From assembly GCA_003131625.1 (NCBI GenBank), contig PKVY01000022.1, positions 28,695 through 62,957 of the forward strand: a stretch of 34,263 bases of DNA. The letters run 5' to 3'. Below, piece after piece: positions 1 to 7,572 of this stretch (its first letter is position 1; every line of letters begins with the position of its first letter). The DNA comes from Acidobacterium sp. Lineage in GTDB: Bacteria > Acidobacteriota > Terriglobia > Terriglobales > Acidobacteriaceae. Made by a program: the position numbers and the translations under genes. The notes under the pieces are model-generated. The model was not told the origin of the DNA. It did no database searches and saw nothing but the letters and a program-made list of their open reading frames with translations.

Positions 1-269
1 TAGAGGTCCTTGCCGGCATCAAGGGCGCGCCGCGCCATCTCAAAATGCAGGCCCGCGGGCGTCGCCAGCACTACGGCGTCGACTGCAGAATCAGCCAGTA
101 CCTCGGCATAGTCCCGGCGAAAAACCACCTGCGGATACTTCTCCGCGATCTCCGCCTCCACCAGCGGATTTTCGTCGCACACTGTGTGCAGCGCCTCGAT
201 CTGGTGGAAGTTCCGGACCAGATTCCGGCCCCAGTATCCACTTCCAACAACGGCAATATGGGATGACAT
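1..269 (-). CDS. Gfo/Idh/MocA-family oxidoreductase, N-terminal part (cut by window edge)
   Basis: Reading leftward from the ATG at 269 gives an open frame of 89 codons that runs off the window. It begins MSSHIAVVGSGYWGRNLV, a classic GxGxxG Rossmann dinucleotide-binding start, and continues with the VxLATPAGLHFEMA stretch typical of Gfo/Idh/MocA NAD(P)-dependent sugar oxidoreductases. A GGAG lies 6 nt before the ATG. The catalytic half is outside the window, so the substrate cannot be read. Known relatives in polysaccharide loci (WbpB type) oxidise the C3 hydroxyl of UDP-GlcNAcA before transamination. It is the last visible gene of the minus-strand polysaccharide operon, 45 bp after the acetyltransferase, and a role in making a nucleotide-linked amino sugar is inferred. 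Confidence 0.88.
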   Translation of the reverse strand, partial: MSSHIAVVGSGYWGRNLVRNFHQIEALHTVCDENPLVEAEIAEKYPQVVFRRDYAEVLADSAVDAVVLATPAGLHFEMARRALDAGKDL

Positions 270-314
270 TTACGGCTCCAATTTCTTATGCGAACCACTC
301 TGCCCAACGCGGCT

Positions 315-971
315 TCAGGCGCCCGTCCTCGGCCTACGGTCCGCGATCACCCGCGCCGGCGATCCAAATACCGTGCAGTGGGGAGGCACATCTTCCGTTA
401 CCACGGAACCCGCACCCACGAGGCTCCATTCGCCAATCGTGATATTCGGCAGCACGATTGCCCCCGCGCCCACAAATGCACCCTCCCGCACATTCACGCG
501 CCCGTTGATGACGGTTCCGGGCGCGAGGAAACAGCAGTCTCCCACGGAACTCTCGTGGGCGATGATCGATCCGAAGCAGACAATGCACTGCTGGCCCACG
601 ACGACCTCCGGCCCCATCACGACGCCTTCCTGGACAATCGCTCCCGCTCCAATGGTGGTGTAGCTCACATCGACGCCCGGATGAATCGCCGTATAGAACC
701 GCGCGCCCATTCCTTCGAGCCGCTTCCACACCTTGTGCCGCAGCGCCGTTGTTTTTGCGACGTTGTTGATCACCAGCGCTTCCGTGAATTCGCTTTTCAG
801 CAGGTCGCTCCCTCCGAGCACCGGATAGCCCATGAAATGAGCGCCGTGTCGATCGGGATTGTCATCCAGAAAGCCCATCACCTCAAAATCCGCCAGCTCA
901 CGGCTCTTGAGCGCGGCCAGCAGCTTCACAATTTCCGGGCCCGTCGAGCCGAGAACAACGAGTCTCCTCAT
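315..971 (-). CDS. PglD/NeuD-type sugar O/N-acetyltransferase
   Basis: A 218-aa protein with the two-part architecture of the PglD/NeuD family: an N-terminal Rossmann-like domain (MRRLVVLGSTG, then GFLDDNPD near residue 35) and a C-terminal left-handed beta-helix of hexapeptide repeats from about residue 95 to 210. The histidine in IIAHESSVGD (His139) sits where the catalytic base of PglD lies. PglD acetylates the 4-amino group of a UDP-4-amino-sugar; NeuD relatives O-acetylate sialic acid. Its start overlaps the stop of the upstream PglC-like gene by 4 bp, so the two are translationally coupled. With the DegT aminotransferase two genes upstream, the N-acetylation role is the better guess. 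Confidence 0.9.
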   Translation of the reverse strand: MRRLVVLGSTGPEIVKLLAALKSRELADFEVMGFLDDNPDRHGAHFMGYPVLGGSDLLKSEFTEALVINNVAKTTALRHKVWKRLEGMGARFYTAIHPGVDVSYTTIGAGAIVQEGVVMGPEVVVGQQCIVCFGSIIAHESSVGDCCFLAPGTVINGRVNVREGAFVGAGAIVLPNITIGEWSLVGAGSVVTEDVPPHCTVFGSPARVIADRRPRTGA

Positions 972-1618
972 CGCCCCTCGCTCACTTTCGCGGACTGGCT
1001 CGCATGAGGCTCGCCGAGGTCTTCCGATTCGGTATGGGGCCCTTCTCCGACGAAAACGCCCTTGCCGAACAAAACCAGGGGGACGGTCCTCACGATGATC
1101 CTGATATCGAGCCAGAGAGAGGCCATCGCCACGTATTCCAGGTCGTAGTCGCGGCGCAGTCCCCAGCTGAGCGAGTTCCTTCCGTGCACCTGCGCCCAGC
1201 CCGTGACCCCTGGCTTCACGGTGAGGCGCGCGCGATCCTGGGGACGATAATGGCGCAGCGCATCCGGCACGTCGGGCCGCGGCCCGACCACGCTCATCTC
1301 CCCCTTCAGGATGTTGAAGATCTGCGGCAGCTCGTCAAGGCTGGTCCGCCGCAGCCATTTCCCCGCTCGCGTAACCCGGGGATCGTCAGCGCCATTCCAG
1401 GTCGATCCGTCGGGATTCCTCAGATCGGGAGCATTCACGTACATACTGCGGAACTTCAGCATCTCGAAAGTGCTCCCGTGCTTTGCCAGCCGCTTTTGCC
1501 GGAACAGCACGGGTCCAGGGGAGGTGAGCCGGACAGCGATGGCGCACACCGCCAGCACGGGAATTACGAGCGGCACGGCGACCGCACACAAAATCAGGTC
1601 CAAAGCTCGCTTGAGCAT
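968..1618 (-). CDS. PglC-type phosphoglycosyl transferase (bacterial sugar transferase)
   Basis: It transfers a sugar-1-phosphate from a UDP-sugar to undecaprenyl phosphate, the priming step of repeat-unit assembly on the inner membrane. From the ATG at 1618 it is 216 aa: a single hydrophobic re-entrant segment (residues 5-30), SPGPVLFRQKR, a KFRSM motif, the catalytic Asp-Glu pair in TSLDELPQIFN (Asp95, Glu96), MSVVGPRP and VKPGVTGWAQV. It lacks the extra N-terminal four-helix domain of WcaJ/WbaP, so it is the small PglC form. An in-frame TTG at 1654 would extend it by 12 residues into the aminotransferase gene; I prefer the ATG because family members start just before the hydrophobic segment and it falls 7 bp after the upstream stop. 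Confidence 0.92.
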   Translation of the reverse strand: MLKRALDLILCAVAVPLVIPVLAVCAIAVRLTSPGPVLFRQKRLAKHGSTFEMLKFRSMYVNAPDLRNPDGSTWNGADDPRVTRAGKWLRRTSLDELPQIFNILKGEMSVVGPRPDVPDALRHYRPQDRARLTVKPGVTGWAQVHGRNSLSWGLRRDYDLEYVAMASLWLDIRIIVRTVPLVLFGKGVFVGEGPHTESEDLGEPHASQSAKVSEGR

Positions 1619-1625
1619 GAGGGTC

Positions 1626-2813
1626 TTACTTTGCGTTGCTGCGGGCGATATCAATGGCGCTCTCGATCACGTAGTCTACCTGTTCCTGGGACATCGACGG
1701 AAAGAACGGCAGCGACAGATAACGCTCGTACTCCCGGGTCGCCACCGGCAGGTCCTCAGGCTTATAGCCGTACCGATCCCGATAGAACGGGTGCAGGTGC
1801 AGCGGGATGAAGTGCACACTGGTGCCGATTCCACGCTCCTTCAGTTGTCGGATGAATTCGGCGCGATCGATGCGCAGCGTGTTCAGATGCAGGCGGAGGG
1901 GATACAGGTGCAGACCCGATTCGCGGTCCGGCAGGTTGGTCGGGATCTGGAACCAGGGTTGACCTCCCAGACCCGCGTCGTAGCTGGCGGCGATCGAAGC
2001 TCGCATCTGGCGCAGCGCGTCGCATTTCCCCAGCTGTACCAGCCCAATGGCCGACTGTACGTCGGTCATGTTGTATTTAAACCCGGCGTCAAGAACTTCG
2101 TAATACCATGAGCCCTCCGCTGTATAGCGCTTCCAGGAATCGCGCCCGATGCCGTGCAGCCGCATCATCCGGATACGCGCCGCAATCTCATCGTCGGGCG
2201 TAGTCACCATTCCACCTTCGCCGATGGCCAGGGTCTTGGTGGCGTAGAAGCTGAAGCAGGTGATGCGGCTGATGGTGCCCACCGGCGTGCCGCGATAGGA
2301 AGCAGGCAGGGAGTGGGCAGCGTCCTCAATCACTTCAAGGCCATGTTTGCCAGCCAGGTCCTGAATCTCCGCCATATCGCAGGGCTGCCCCGCGTAGTGC
2401 ACCGGCACAATCGCCCGCGTGCGGGGCGTGATCTTCCGGGCGGCATCCTCAACCGACAGATTCAGCGTCAACGGATCCACATCGACAATAACCGGAGTAG
2501 CTCCGAGGTACACCACGGTCTCCGCAGTCGCAGTGAACGTCACCGCCGGAACCAGCACTTCGTCGCCGGCTTTCAGGTGGATCGCATCATAAGCCAGGTG
2601 CAGCGCGGCCGTGCACGAAGCCACGGAAACCGCATGCTTTGCCCCGACATACTCGGCAAACTTCTTCTCGAATTCCATGGTCCGGGGGCCGGTCGTCAGC
2701 CAACCGGAGCGGATAACCTCTGCGGCCGCAGATGCCTCCTCTTCCCCCACGGCCGCCACATGATAGGGCACCGATAACGCTTCCAGTTTTTTCGTCTCCA
2801 AGATGCGCTCCAA
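1626..2813 (-). CDS. DegT/DnrJ/EryC1/StrS sugar aminotransferase
   Basis: A PLP-dependent aminotransferase that adds an amino group to a keto nucleotide-sugar (PglE, ArnB and WecE are characterised relatives). The 395-aa length is normal. Visible motifs are SGWLTTGP near residue 37, the PLP-contacting VIEDAAHS (Asp164), the PLP lysine in FYATKTLAIGEGG (Lys193), and the C-terminal VHFIPLHLHPFY signature. The start codon is uncertain: the longest reading begins with TTG at 2813, a second TTG at 2801 has GGAG 6 nt upstream, and GTG at 2771 is just before the conserved start. It lies 5 bp after the GT4 gene and 7 bp before the phosphoglycosyl transferase, clearly in one operon. Confidence 0.93.
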   Translation of the reverse strand: MERILETKKLEALSVPYHVAAVGEEEASAAAEVIRSGWLTTGPRTMEFEKKFAEYVGAKHAVSVASCTAALHLAYDAIHLKAGDEVLVPAVTFTATAETVVYLGATPVIVDVDPLTLNLSVEDAARKITPRTRAIVPVHYAGQPCDMAEIQDLAGKHGLEVIEDAAHSLPASYRGTPVGTISRITCFSFYATKTLAIGEGGMVTTPDDEIAARIRMMRLHGIGRDSWKRYTAEGSWYYEVLDAGFKYNMTDVQSAIGLVQLGKCDALRQMRASIAASYDAGLGGQPWFQIPTNLPDRESGLHLYPLRLHLNTLRIDRAEFIRQLKERGIGTSVHFIPLHLHPFYRDRYGYKPEDLPVATREYERYLSLPFFPSMSQEQVDYVIESAIDIARSNAK

Positions 2814-2818
2814 CCTTA

Positions 2819-4129
2819 TTATTGATATTCCTCGACGCCGGCGGGGGCCGGCCTGCCTGCCTGCGCCGCCAGGTACAGCAGATGAAGCACGCGGGGCAGA
2901 TTCGATTCCCGCGAGAGATTCTGCGCTGCATACGCCCGGGCCAGCTCGCCCATCTTCTTCAGCTCATCGCGACCCGTTGCGGCAGCGCGGCGGAACGCTT
3001 CCGCGAGGGCCACTGCGTTTTCCGGGTCTACCACCCATCCAGCCGACGCTTCGCGCACGATCAATGCCACCTCCGACTGCGGCAAGACACTGGCGATCAC
3101 GGGGCGCGACGCCAGAAAGCAGGAAATGATCTTCGACGGCACCGAAACCAGCGACTGCGTCCCAATAGTCGGAAGCAGCAGCACGTCAGCGCTCCCGAGC
3201 ACAAGCGACGTCTCTTCCTCCCGCCACGGCGTGTGAAAAATCGTCCGCGCGCAACCGAGCCTGCGGGCCATCGCCTGCACCGATTCGAGGCGCGCCCCGG
3301 AACCGGCGATCAGCATGTACAGATCCTCCCGGTCCTGAACCCGTGCGAACGCCTCTACCAGACCCTCCACTCCCGCCGCCGGTCCGATATTGCCGGCATA
3401 GCCCAACACAAAGGCGTTTTCAGGAATCCCTTTGCTGCGGCGCCAGGCGCGGCTCGCCACTTCGTCAATCACAATGCTGCTGCGTTCGCCCCAGTTTTGA
3501 ATCACGTGCAGCCGCGAAGCGGGGACGTCGCGATTGTGTTGGTACACCTCGCGAAAGCGATCGGACAACACAATGAGTTCCTTCGCGGCGTGGGCGTTCC
3601 AGCGGTCGATGCGACGCAGCACCCGTGCCACCAGACTTCCTTCGGAAATGCGCCCCTGAATAGACAGACACTCGGGATAGACATCCTGAACCGAGATCAG
3701 CAGCGGAATCCGGCGCAGCCTGGCCACCGCTGCCACCATGGCCGTAGCAAAAATCGGCCAGGTGTTCGAGTAGATCACATCGGGCTTCCTGTCCAGCAGA
3801 AGGCGCGCTGCCGAGGTCAGGCCGAAAGAAATGTTTTCCGCAAACCGGCTTAGAATCCTCGACTCCGGGGCCAGGAACGAGAAGCAGCGGATCAGCTTGT
3901 ATCCCCGCTCCCTCGTTGTCGCATACAGTGTCCGGCGCACACCCGGAAACAGCCTGCCCGCCGGCTTGCTCGGAAACGACGCGTAAACGGTGACCGCCTG
4001 TCCGTCGGCAGCCAGCTGCTCCGCGACGTTGCCGCTGGTTCGCGCTGAATAGGTAAACTCCGGGGGGAACACCGCGCTCACCACGGCCACGCGCAGCGGA
4101 CGGCTCGAAGATTCAGTCTCTGGGTTCAT
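2819..4129 (-). CDS. Glycosyltransferase family 4 (WbuB-like)
   Basis: A 436-aa GT-B fold retaining glycosyltransferase. The N-terminal domain opens with VAVVSAVFPPEFTYSARTSG and VAEQLAADGQAVTVY, the acceptor-side pattern of WbuB-like GT4 enzymes. The C-terminal donor-binding domain carries LGYAGNIGPAAGVEGLVEAF, LIAGSGARLE, a VPSKIISCFLASRPVIAS block and a glutamate-rich GWVVDPENAVALAEAF near the end. No membrane span is seen, so it probably works at the cytoplasmic face on a lipid-linked intermediate. The ATG at 4129 overlaps the end of the preceding secreted-protein gene by 17 bp. The sugar donated cannot be read from sequence. Confidence 0.9.
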   Translation of the reverse strand: MNPETESSSRPLRVAVVSAVFPPEFTYSARTSGNVAEQLAADGQAVTVYASFPSKPAGRLFPGVRRTLYATTRERGYKLIRCFSFLAPESRILSRFAENISFGLTSAARLLLDRKPDVIYSNTWPIFATAMVAAVARLRRIPLLISVQDVYPECLSIQGRISEGSLVARVLRRIDRWNAHAAKELIVLSDRFREVYQHNRDVPASRLHVIQNWGERSSIVIDEVASRAWRRSKGIPENAFVLGYAGNIGPAAGVEGLVEAFARVQDREDLYMLIAGSGARLESVQAMARRLGCARTIFHTPWREEETSLVLGSADVLLLPTIGTQSLVSVPSKIISCFLASRPVIASVLPQSEVALIVREASAGWVVDPENAVALAEAFRRAAATGRDELKKMGELARAYAAQNLSRESNLPRVLHLLYLAAQAGRPAPAGVEEYQ

Positions 4130-4994
4130 TCGAGAGGTGCTTTCCGTTCTGCGGCGCGACCGGCCCGGTCAGGCATCCTTCGCGCGAGAGCCTTTCCCGT
4201 TCCATACGGTCGTGGATGGTTGCCGGATTGACCTTCAACTGACAGGTGGTTCTGCCGACCCTTCCAGGACCCGAGCGTCGCAAGGGCGCGGTATGTGCCG
4301 ACAGTTCGCCCGTGGTGCTCCTCTGCGACGGCTCGGTCAGCGCGTTTTGCAGTAGTGAGGGTTCCGGGACGGGCAGGCTCGCCGCAGACCGATGCTCCAG
4401 AGCTGAGCTGATCCCTGTCCCAGACATCCCCGCCCGGAAGGGATCGAGGCTCAGCAGCGGATCGGGAGGCTCGGCGTAGGGATCCACGGCAGCCTTCGAC
4501 GGGACAAAGTCGGGGCCACTTTCGCCGGGATTCACTCCCGTCAACGGTTCGGCGTTCGGGGAGTTCCCCCCGCCCTTCAGTCCGCCGGTCGCCTCAAAAC
4601 CCAGTGTGGGAGCAAGAACGCTCATGCCCGGCTCGGTGGCTTGTTCCGTGCGACCGGCGACATAACCTTTTCCCGGAACAAACTCCATGCCCTCACTCGC
4701 CACCGGAGCGGGTACAAACCGCGTCCACTGCAGGTCGTCCAGCGTCAGGACTCGAGATTCGATATTCTGCTCGTTCGAATCGGGCAATATCTGCTCGTCG
4801 GTCACCCGATTTGTGATCGCAGGATCCTCCAGCATCGTCTCCTGGTCGTAACGGTGCACGCGCTGGTAAAACATACGCTGATTCTGTTTGGTCTGCTGTT
4901 TCTGTTCGACTGGCTGCTCCTGAGCATTTGCGGCCAGGCCGGTTGCCACCGCCAGCACAACGACGATCACGCGCGATCTTGCCATGCTGTTCAT
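4113..4994 (-). CDS. Secreted protein of unknown function within the polysaccharide operon
   Basis: I do not recognise this family. From the ATG at 4994 it is 293 aa with a clear signal peptide: MNSMARSR, a hydrophobic core VIVVVLAVATGLA, and a likely signal peptidase I site after ANA. The mature part starts with a Gln/Glu/Lys-rich stretch, then LTLDDLQWTRFVPAPVAS, then a Pro/Gly/Ser-rich region with little predicted regular structure and a basic tail. The open frame extends up to 5093 inside the end of the asparagine-synthase gene, but the signal peptide sets the start at 4994 (or ATG 4985). It lies 38 bp after asnB and overlaps the next GT4 gene by 17 bp, so it is co-transcribed. An export or polymer-associated envelope role is inferred only from location. 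Confidence 0.75.
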   Translation of the reverse strand: MNSMARSRVIVVVLAVATGLAANAQEQPVEQKQQTKQNQRMFYQRVHRYDQETMLEDPAITNRVTDEQILPDSNEQNIESRVLTLDDLQWTRFVPAPVASEGMEFVPGKGYVAGRTEQATEPGMSVLAPTLGFEATGGLKGGGNSPNAEPLTGVNPGESGPDFVPSKAAVDPYAEPPDPLLSLDPFRAGMSGTGISSALEHRSAASLPVPEPSLLQNALTEPSQRSTTGELSAHTAPLRRSGPGRVGRTTCQLKVNPATIHDRMERERLSREGCLTGPVAPQNGKHLSNEPRD

Positions 4995-5032
4995 CTTTTG
5001 ACCACCGTCTCCCGTATCCGGCAACGTGCGGC

Positions 5033-6862
5033 TCACGCGAGGTCCCTCACCGCGAATGTCTGCGCCCATAAAGCTACGCTGCAGTAGCGCCACGCCTTCT
5101 CCGGTTGAGAACTCTCCAGCTGATGGTATTTTTTCATATCAATAACGTCCCGCAACACCGGGCATTCCCGCACCACGTCCCGGTTGGAGGCGAGCACGCC
5201 CTTCTGTAAGACGGAAACAGGAGCCGCGAAACCGATCTTGCTCGGCCGCCACGCTATCGATGCGGGCAGCACCTGCGCCGCCGTTTTGCGCAGGATGTAT
5301 TTCGACCAGCCGTCGCGAATCTTGAGCGATGCTTTCAGACCCACTCCGAACTCGACCAGCCGGTAGTCCAGGAAAGGCAGCCGGGTTTCGATCGACGAGG
5401 CCATGGAATTGCGATCCTCGAAACGCAGCAGCGCGGGCAGCACCGTCGATGTGATCTCCGTCTTCTGGTAAGCGGCCAGATCGCGCACGGAATCGCTCCA
5501 GGCCAGAAACGCCGGCGCGCATTCCGGCTGCTCACGGAGCGCGGAGTAATTCCGGACATAGTGCCGGAAGCGCCACCGCGGTGCGAGGAACGCTGCGCTG
5601 GAAAGCAGGCGGAATCGGGCGGAGCGGTGCGGATCCCGCCGCCCCAGATGGAAAAAGGTCGCCAGCGCCGCCACCGGGCCTCGCCTCTTGAGCGCATTGA
5701 CGATCAGCGCGCCCATTTGCATGGGATAGCCGAACAACACCTCGTCCGACCCCTGGCCGTCCAGCAGCACAGGCAAACCTGCCTCGCGGGCCATCTTCAT
5801 CACTTGATAGCTCATCATCACAGACAGCCCGCCGAATGGCTCATCCTGATGGAACACCAGCTCGGGCAATTCGCTGAGAAACGTGTCGCTCTCGGGACGG
5901 GTCAGATGCCATGCCATCTTTCCCGCTTCCACGACCTGCCGTGCGAATTCGGTCTCGTCGGTCTCTGGATCGATGCTTCCGGCCGTGACCGCCGTGAAAG
6001 GACGCCCCGCCTTCTCGACGTATTCGCGCGCAGCGATCATGGCAATCGTTGAACTGTCCAGCCCTCCGCTCAGGCTGGTTCCCACCGGTACGTCGGAGCG
6101 CAGGCGCAGCCGTATGGCGTCCGTCAGAAGCTGGTAAAACTCGTCCGCGAGCTCGTCCTCCGACTTGCCCTCCGTTTCGGCCGGATGAATTTCATAAAAT
6201 CGCTCCATCGTAAACGCGCCGGTCTGCAGGTCCAATACCAGGTTGTGGCCGCCCGGCAGCGAGAAGACACCCTCGAAGAACGTCTCCTCGGAGTAGCCGC
6301 TGAGCCCCGTAACTAGAAAGTTCAGCAGCACGTCGCGGCATGCACGCCGAGCCGGCAGGAACGGCAGCAACTGCTTGATCTCCGACCCGAAGACGAACGC
6401 CTGGTCGGTGCTGGCATAATAGAACGGCTTGACCCCGAACCGGTCACGCGAGCAGAAGATGCGGCGCAGCCGCCGGTCGTAGAGCGCGAACGCCCACATC
6501 CCATTGAAGTGGGACACACACTCCATTCCCCATTCGGAATACGCCGCCAGGATAACCTCGGTGTCGGTGTTGGAAACAAACCGGTGTCCCTTCGCGCGCA
6601 ACTCCTCGCGAAGCTCCAGGTAGTTGTACACCTCGCCGTTAAAAACAAGACTGGCGTTGCCGTCGAGCGAGTGCATGGGCTGGTGCCCGGCCTCGCTGAG
6701 ATCGAGGATCGCGAGCCTCCGGTGTCCCAGAGCTACGCAGCCATCGACCAGGTGTCCTTGCCCGTCGGGCCCGCGATACGCGACCACATCGATCATGGAG
6801 CGGATCGTGGGGCAACCGGCAAAGGGTGGTCTTCTGGAGAAAATTCCTGCAATACCGCACAT
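5033..6862 (-). CDS. asnB: Asparagine synthase (glutamine-hydrolysing)-like amidotransferase
   Basis: A class II glutamine amidotransferase joined to an ATP-pyrophosphatase synthetase domain, 609 aa. The start is fixed by biology: after removal of Met, Cys2 in MCGIAGIFS is the glutaminase nucleophile, so the longer frame to 6979 is not the protein. Glutaminase motifs are AYRGPDGQG (about 29-37), FNGEVYN and NTDTEVIL; the synthetase has the PPi loop SGGLDSS (265-271), DGQGSDE and an ETRLPFLD segment. No convincing Shine-Dalgarno lies close to the ATG. Within polysaccharide clusters, AsnB-like proteins such as WbpS amidate hexuronic acid carboxylates; that use is inferred here over cellular asparagine supply. 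Confidence 0.93.
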   Translation of the reverse strand: MCGIAGIFSRRPPFAGCPTIRSMIDVVAYRGPDGQGHLVDGCVALGHRRLAILDLSEAGHQPMHSLDGNASLVFNGEVYNYLELREELRAKGHRFVSNTDTEVILAAYSEWGMECVSHFNGMWAFALYDRRLRRIFCSRDRFGVKPFYYASTDQAFVFGSEIKQLLPFLPARRACRDVLLNFLVTGLSGYSEETFFEGVFSLPGGHNLVLDLQTGAFTMERFYEIHPAETEGKSEDELADEFYQLLTDAIRLRLRSDVPVGTSLSGGLDSSTIAMIAAREYVEKAGRPFTAVTAGSIDPETDETEFARQVVEAGKMAWHLTRPESDTFLSELPELVFHQDEPFGGLSVMMSYQVMKMAREAGLPVLLDGQGSDEVLFGYPMQMGALIVNALKRRGPVAALATFFHLGRRDPHRSARFRLLSSAAFLAPRWRFRHYVRNYSALREQPECAPAFLAWSDSVRDLAAYQKTEITSTVLPALLRFEDRNSMASSIETRLPFLDYRLVEFGVGLKASLKIRDGWSKYILRKTAAQVLPASIAWRPSKIGFAAPVSVLQKGVLASNRDVVRECPVLRDVIDMKKYHQLESSQPEKAWRYCSVALWAQTFAVRDLA

Positions 6863-6975
6863 ATTGACTGTTTTGGCTCTCTTTTGACATAGCTGGCGAC
6901 TGTGACTGCCACGAGCAATCTCGTCGCTCTGGATTGAGGTTGAAAAAAGCTTGGAGGAACCGCTCCCCCTGATGA

Positions 6976-7566
6976 TCAATACTGCATGCTGGTTGGCCGT
7001 GAGCTGCCGTAAGCCTCTGTCGTGGACTCCCCGAACAGACCACGGGATTTGAGGATGCGTTCGTGTTCTTCGATTTGATCCGCTCCGAATCTCACCCTGA
7101 CCACCCTGCCCGGGTTCCCGGCCACGATGGAATAGGGCGGCACGTCTTCAATCACCACCGCGCCGGCCGCGATAACGGAGCCGCGTCCAATTGTGACTCC
7201 GGAAAGCACAATCGCACCGAACCCAATCCACACGTCGTCTTCGACGACGATGCCCTGCCGATCGCTCCGTGGGCCCTCAAACATCGTCGTCCCGGGTGAA
7301 TCATACGTATGCGCATCCCGCGATAGAAAACCACAGTGGCTGGCTATGAGAACGTGCTGACCGATCCGGATGTCGCATCCGAACTCGCAATAAGCGCCGA
7401 TGCCCACGTGGTCGCCGATCACAGCGATCCGGCGGGGCGAGAAAAAGGTCGATGTGGTCTGAACGTGAACGTCTCTCCCGTAGAGCACCCATCGATAGCG
7501 CAGCCCGAACATATAAAAGGTGCGGATCGCGTTGCCAAGCCGCCGGTAGATTGACGTTCGCGCCAT
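6976..7566 (-). CDS. Hexapeptide-repeat (LbH) acetyltransferase, WbbJ/maltose-acetyltransferase type
   Basis: A 196-aa left-handed beta-helix protein: repeated hexapeptides run from about residue 45 (RIAVIGDHVGIGAYCEFG) to 155, with SHCGFLSRDAHTYD containing the catalytic-type histidine, DDVWIGFGAIVLSGVTIG and the terminal VAGNPGRVV signature of acyl-CoA-dependent O-acetyltransferases. It lies only 6 bp after the upstream GT4 gene. It probably O-acetylates a sugar of the repeat unit. It differs from the PglD-like enzyme at 315-971 by having no Rossmann domain, so the operon has two separate acetylation activities. Confidence 0.88.
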   Translation of the reverse strand: MARTSIYRRLGNAIRTFYMFGLRYRWVLYGRDVHVQTTSTFFSPRRIAVIGDHVGIGAYCEFGCDIRIGQHVLIASHCGFLSRDAHTYDSPGTTMFEGPRSDRQGIVVEDDVWIGFGAIVLSGVTIGRGSVIAAGAVVIEDVPPYSIVAGNPGRVVRVRFGADQIEEHERILKSRGLFGESTTEAYGSSRPTSMQY

Positions 7567-7572
7567 CGCGAC

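Noticed and set aside
6863..6979. N-terminal extension of the asparagine-synthase-like gene
   Set aside because: The family needs Cys directly after the initiator Met; the extension would block the glutaminase site.
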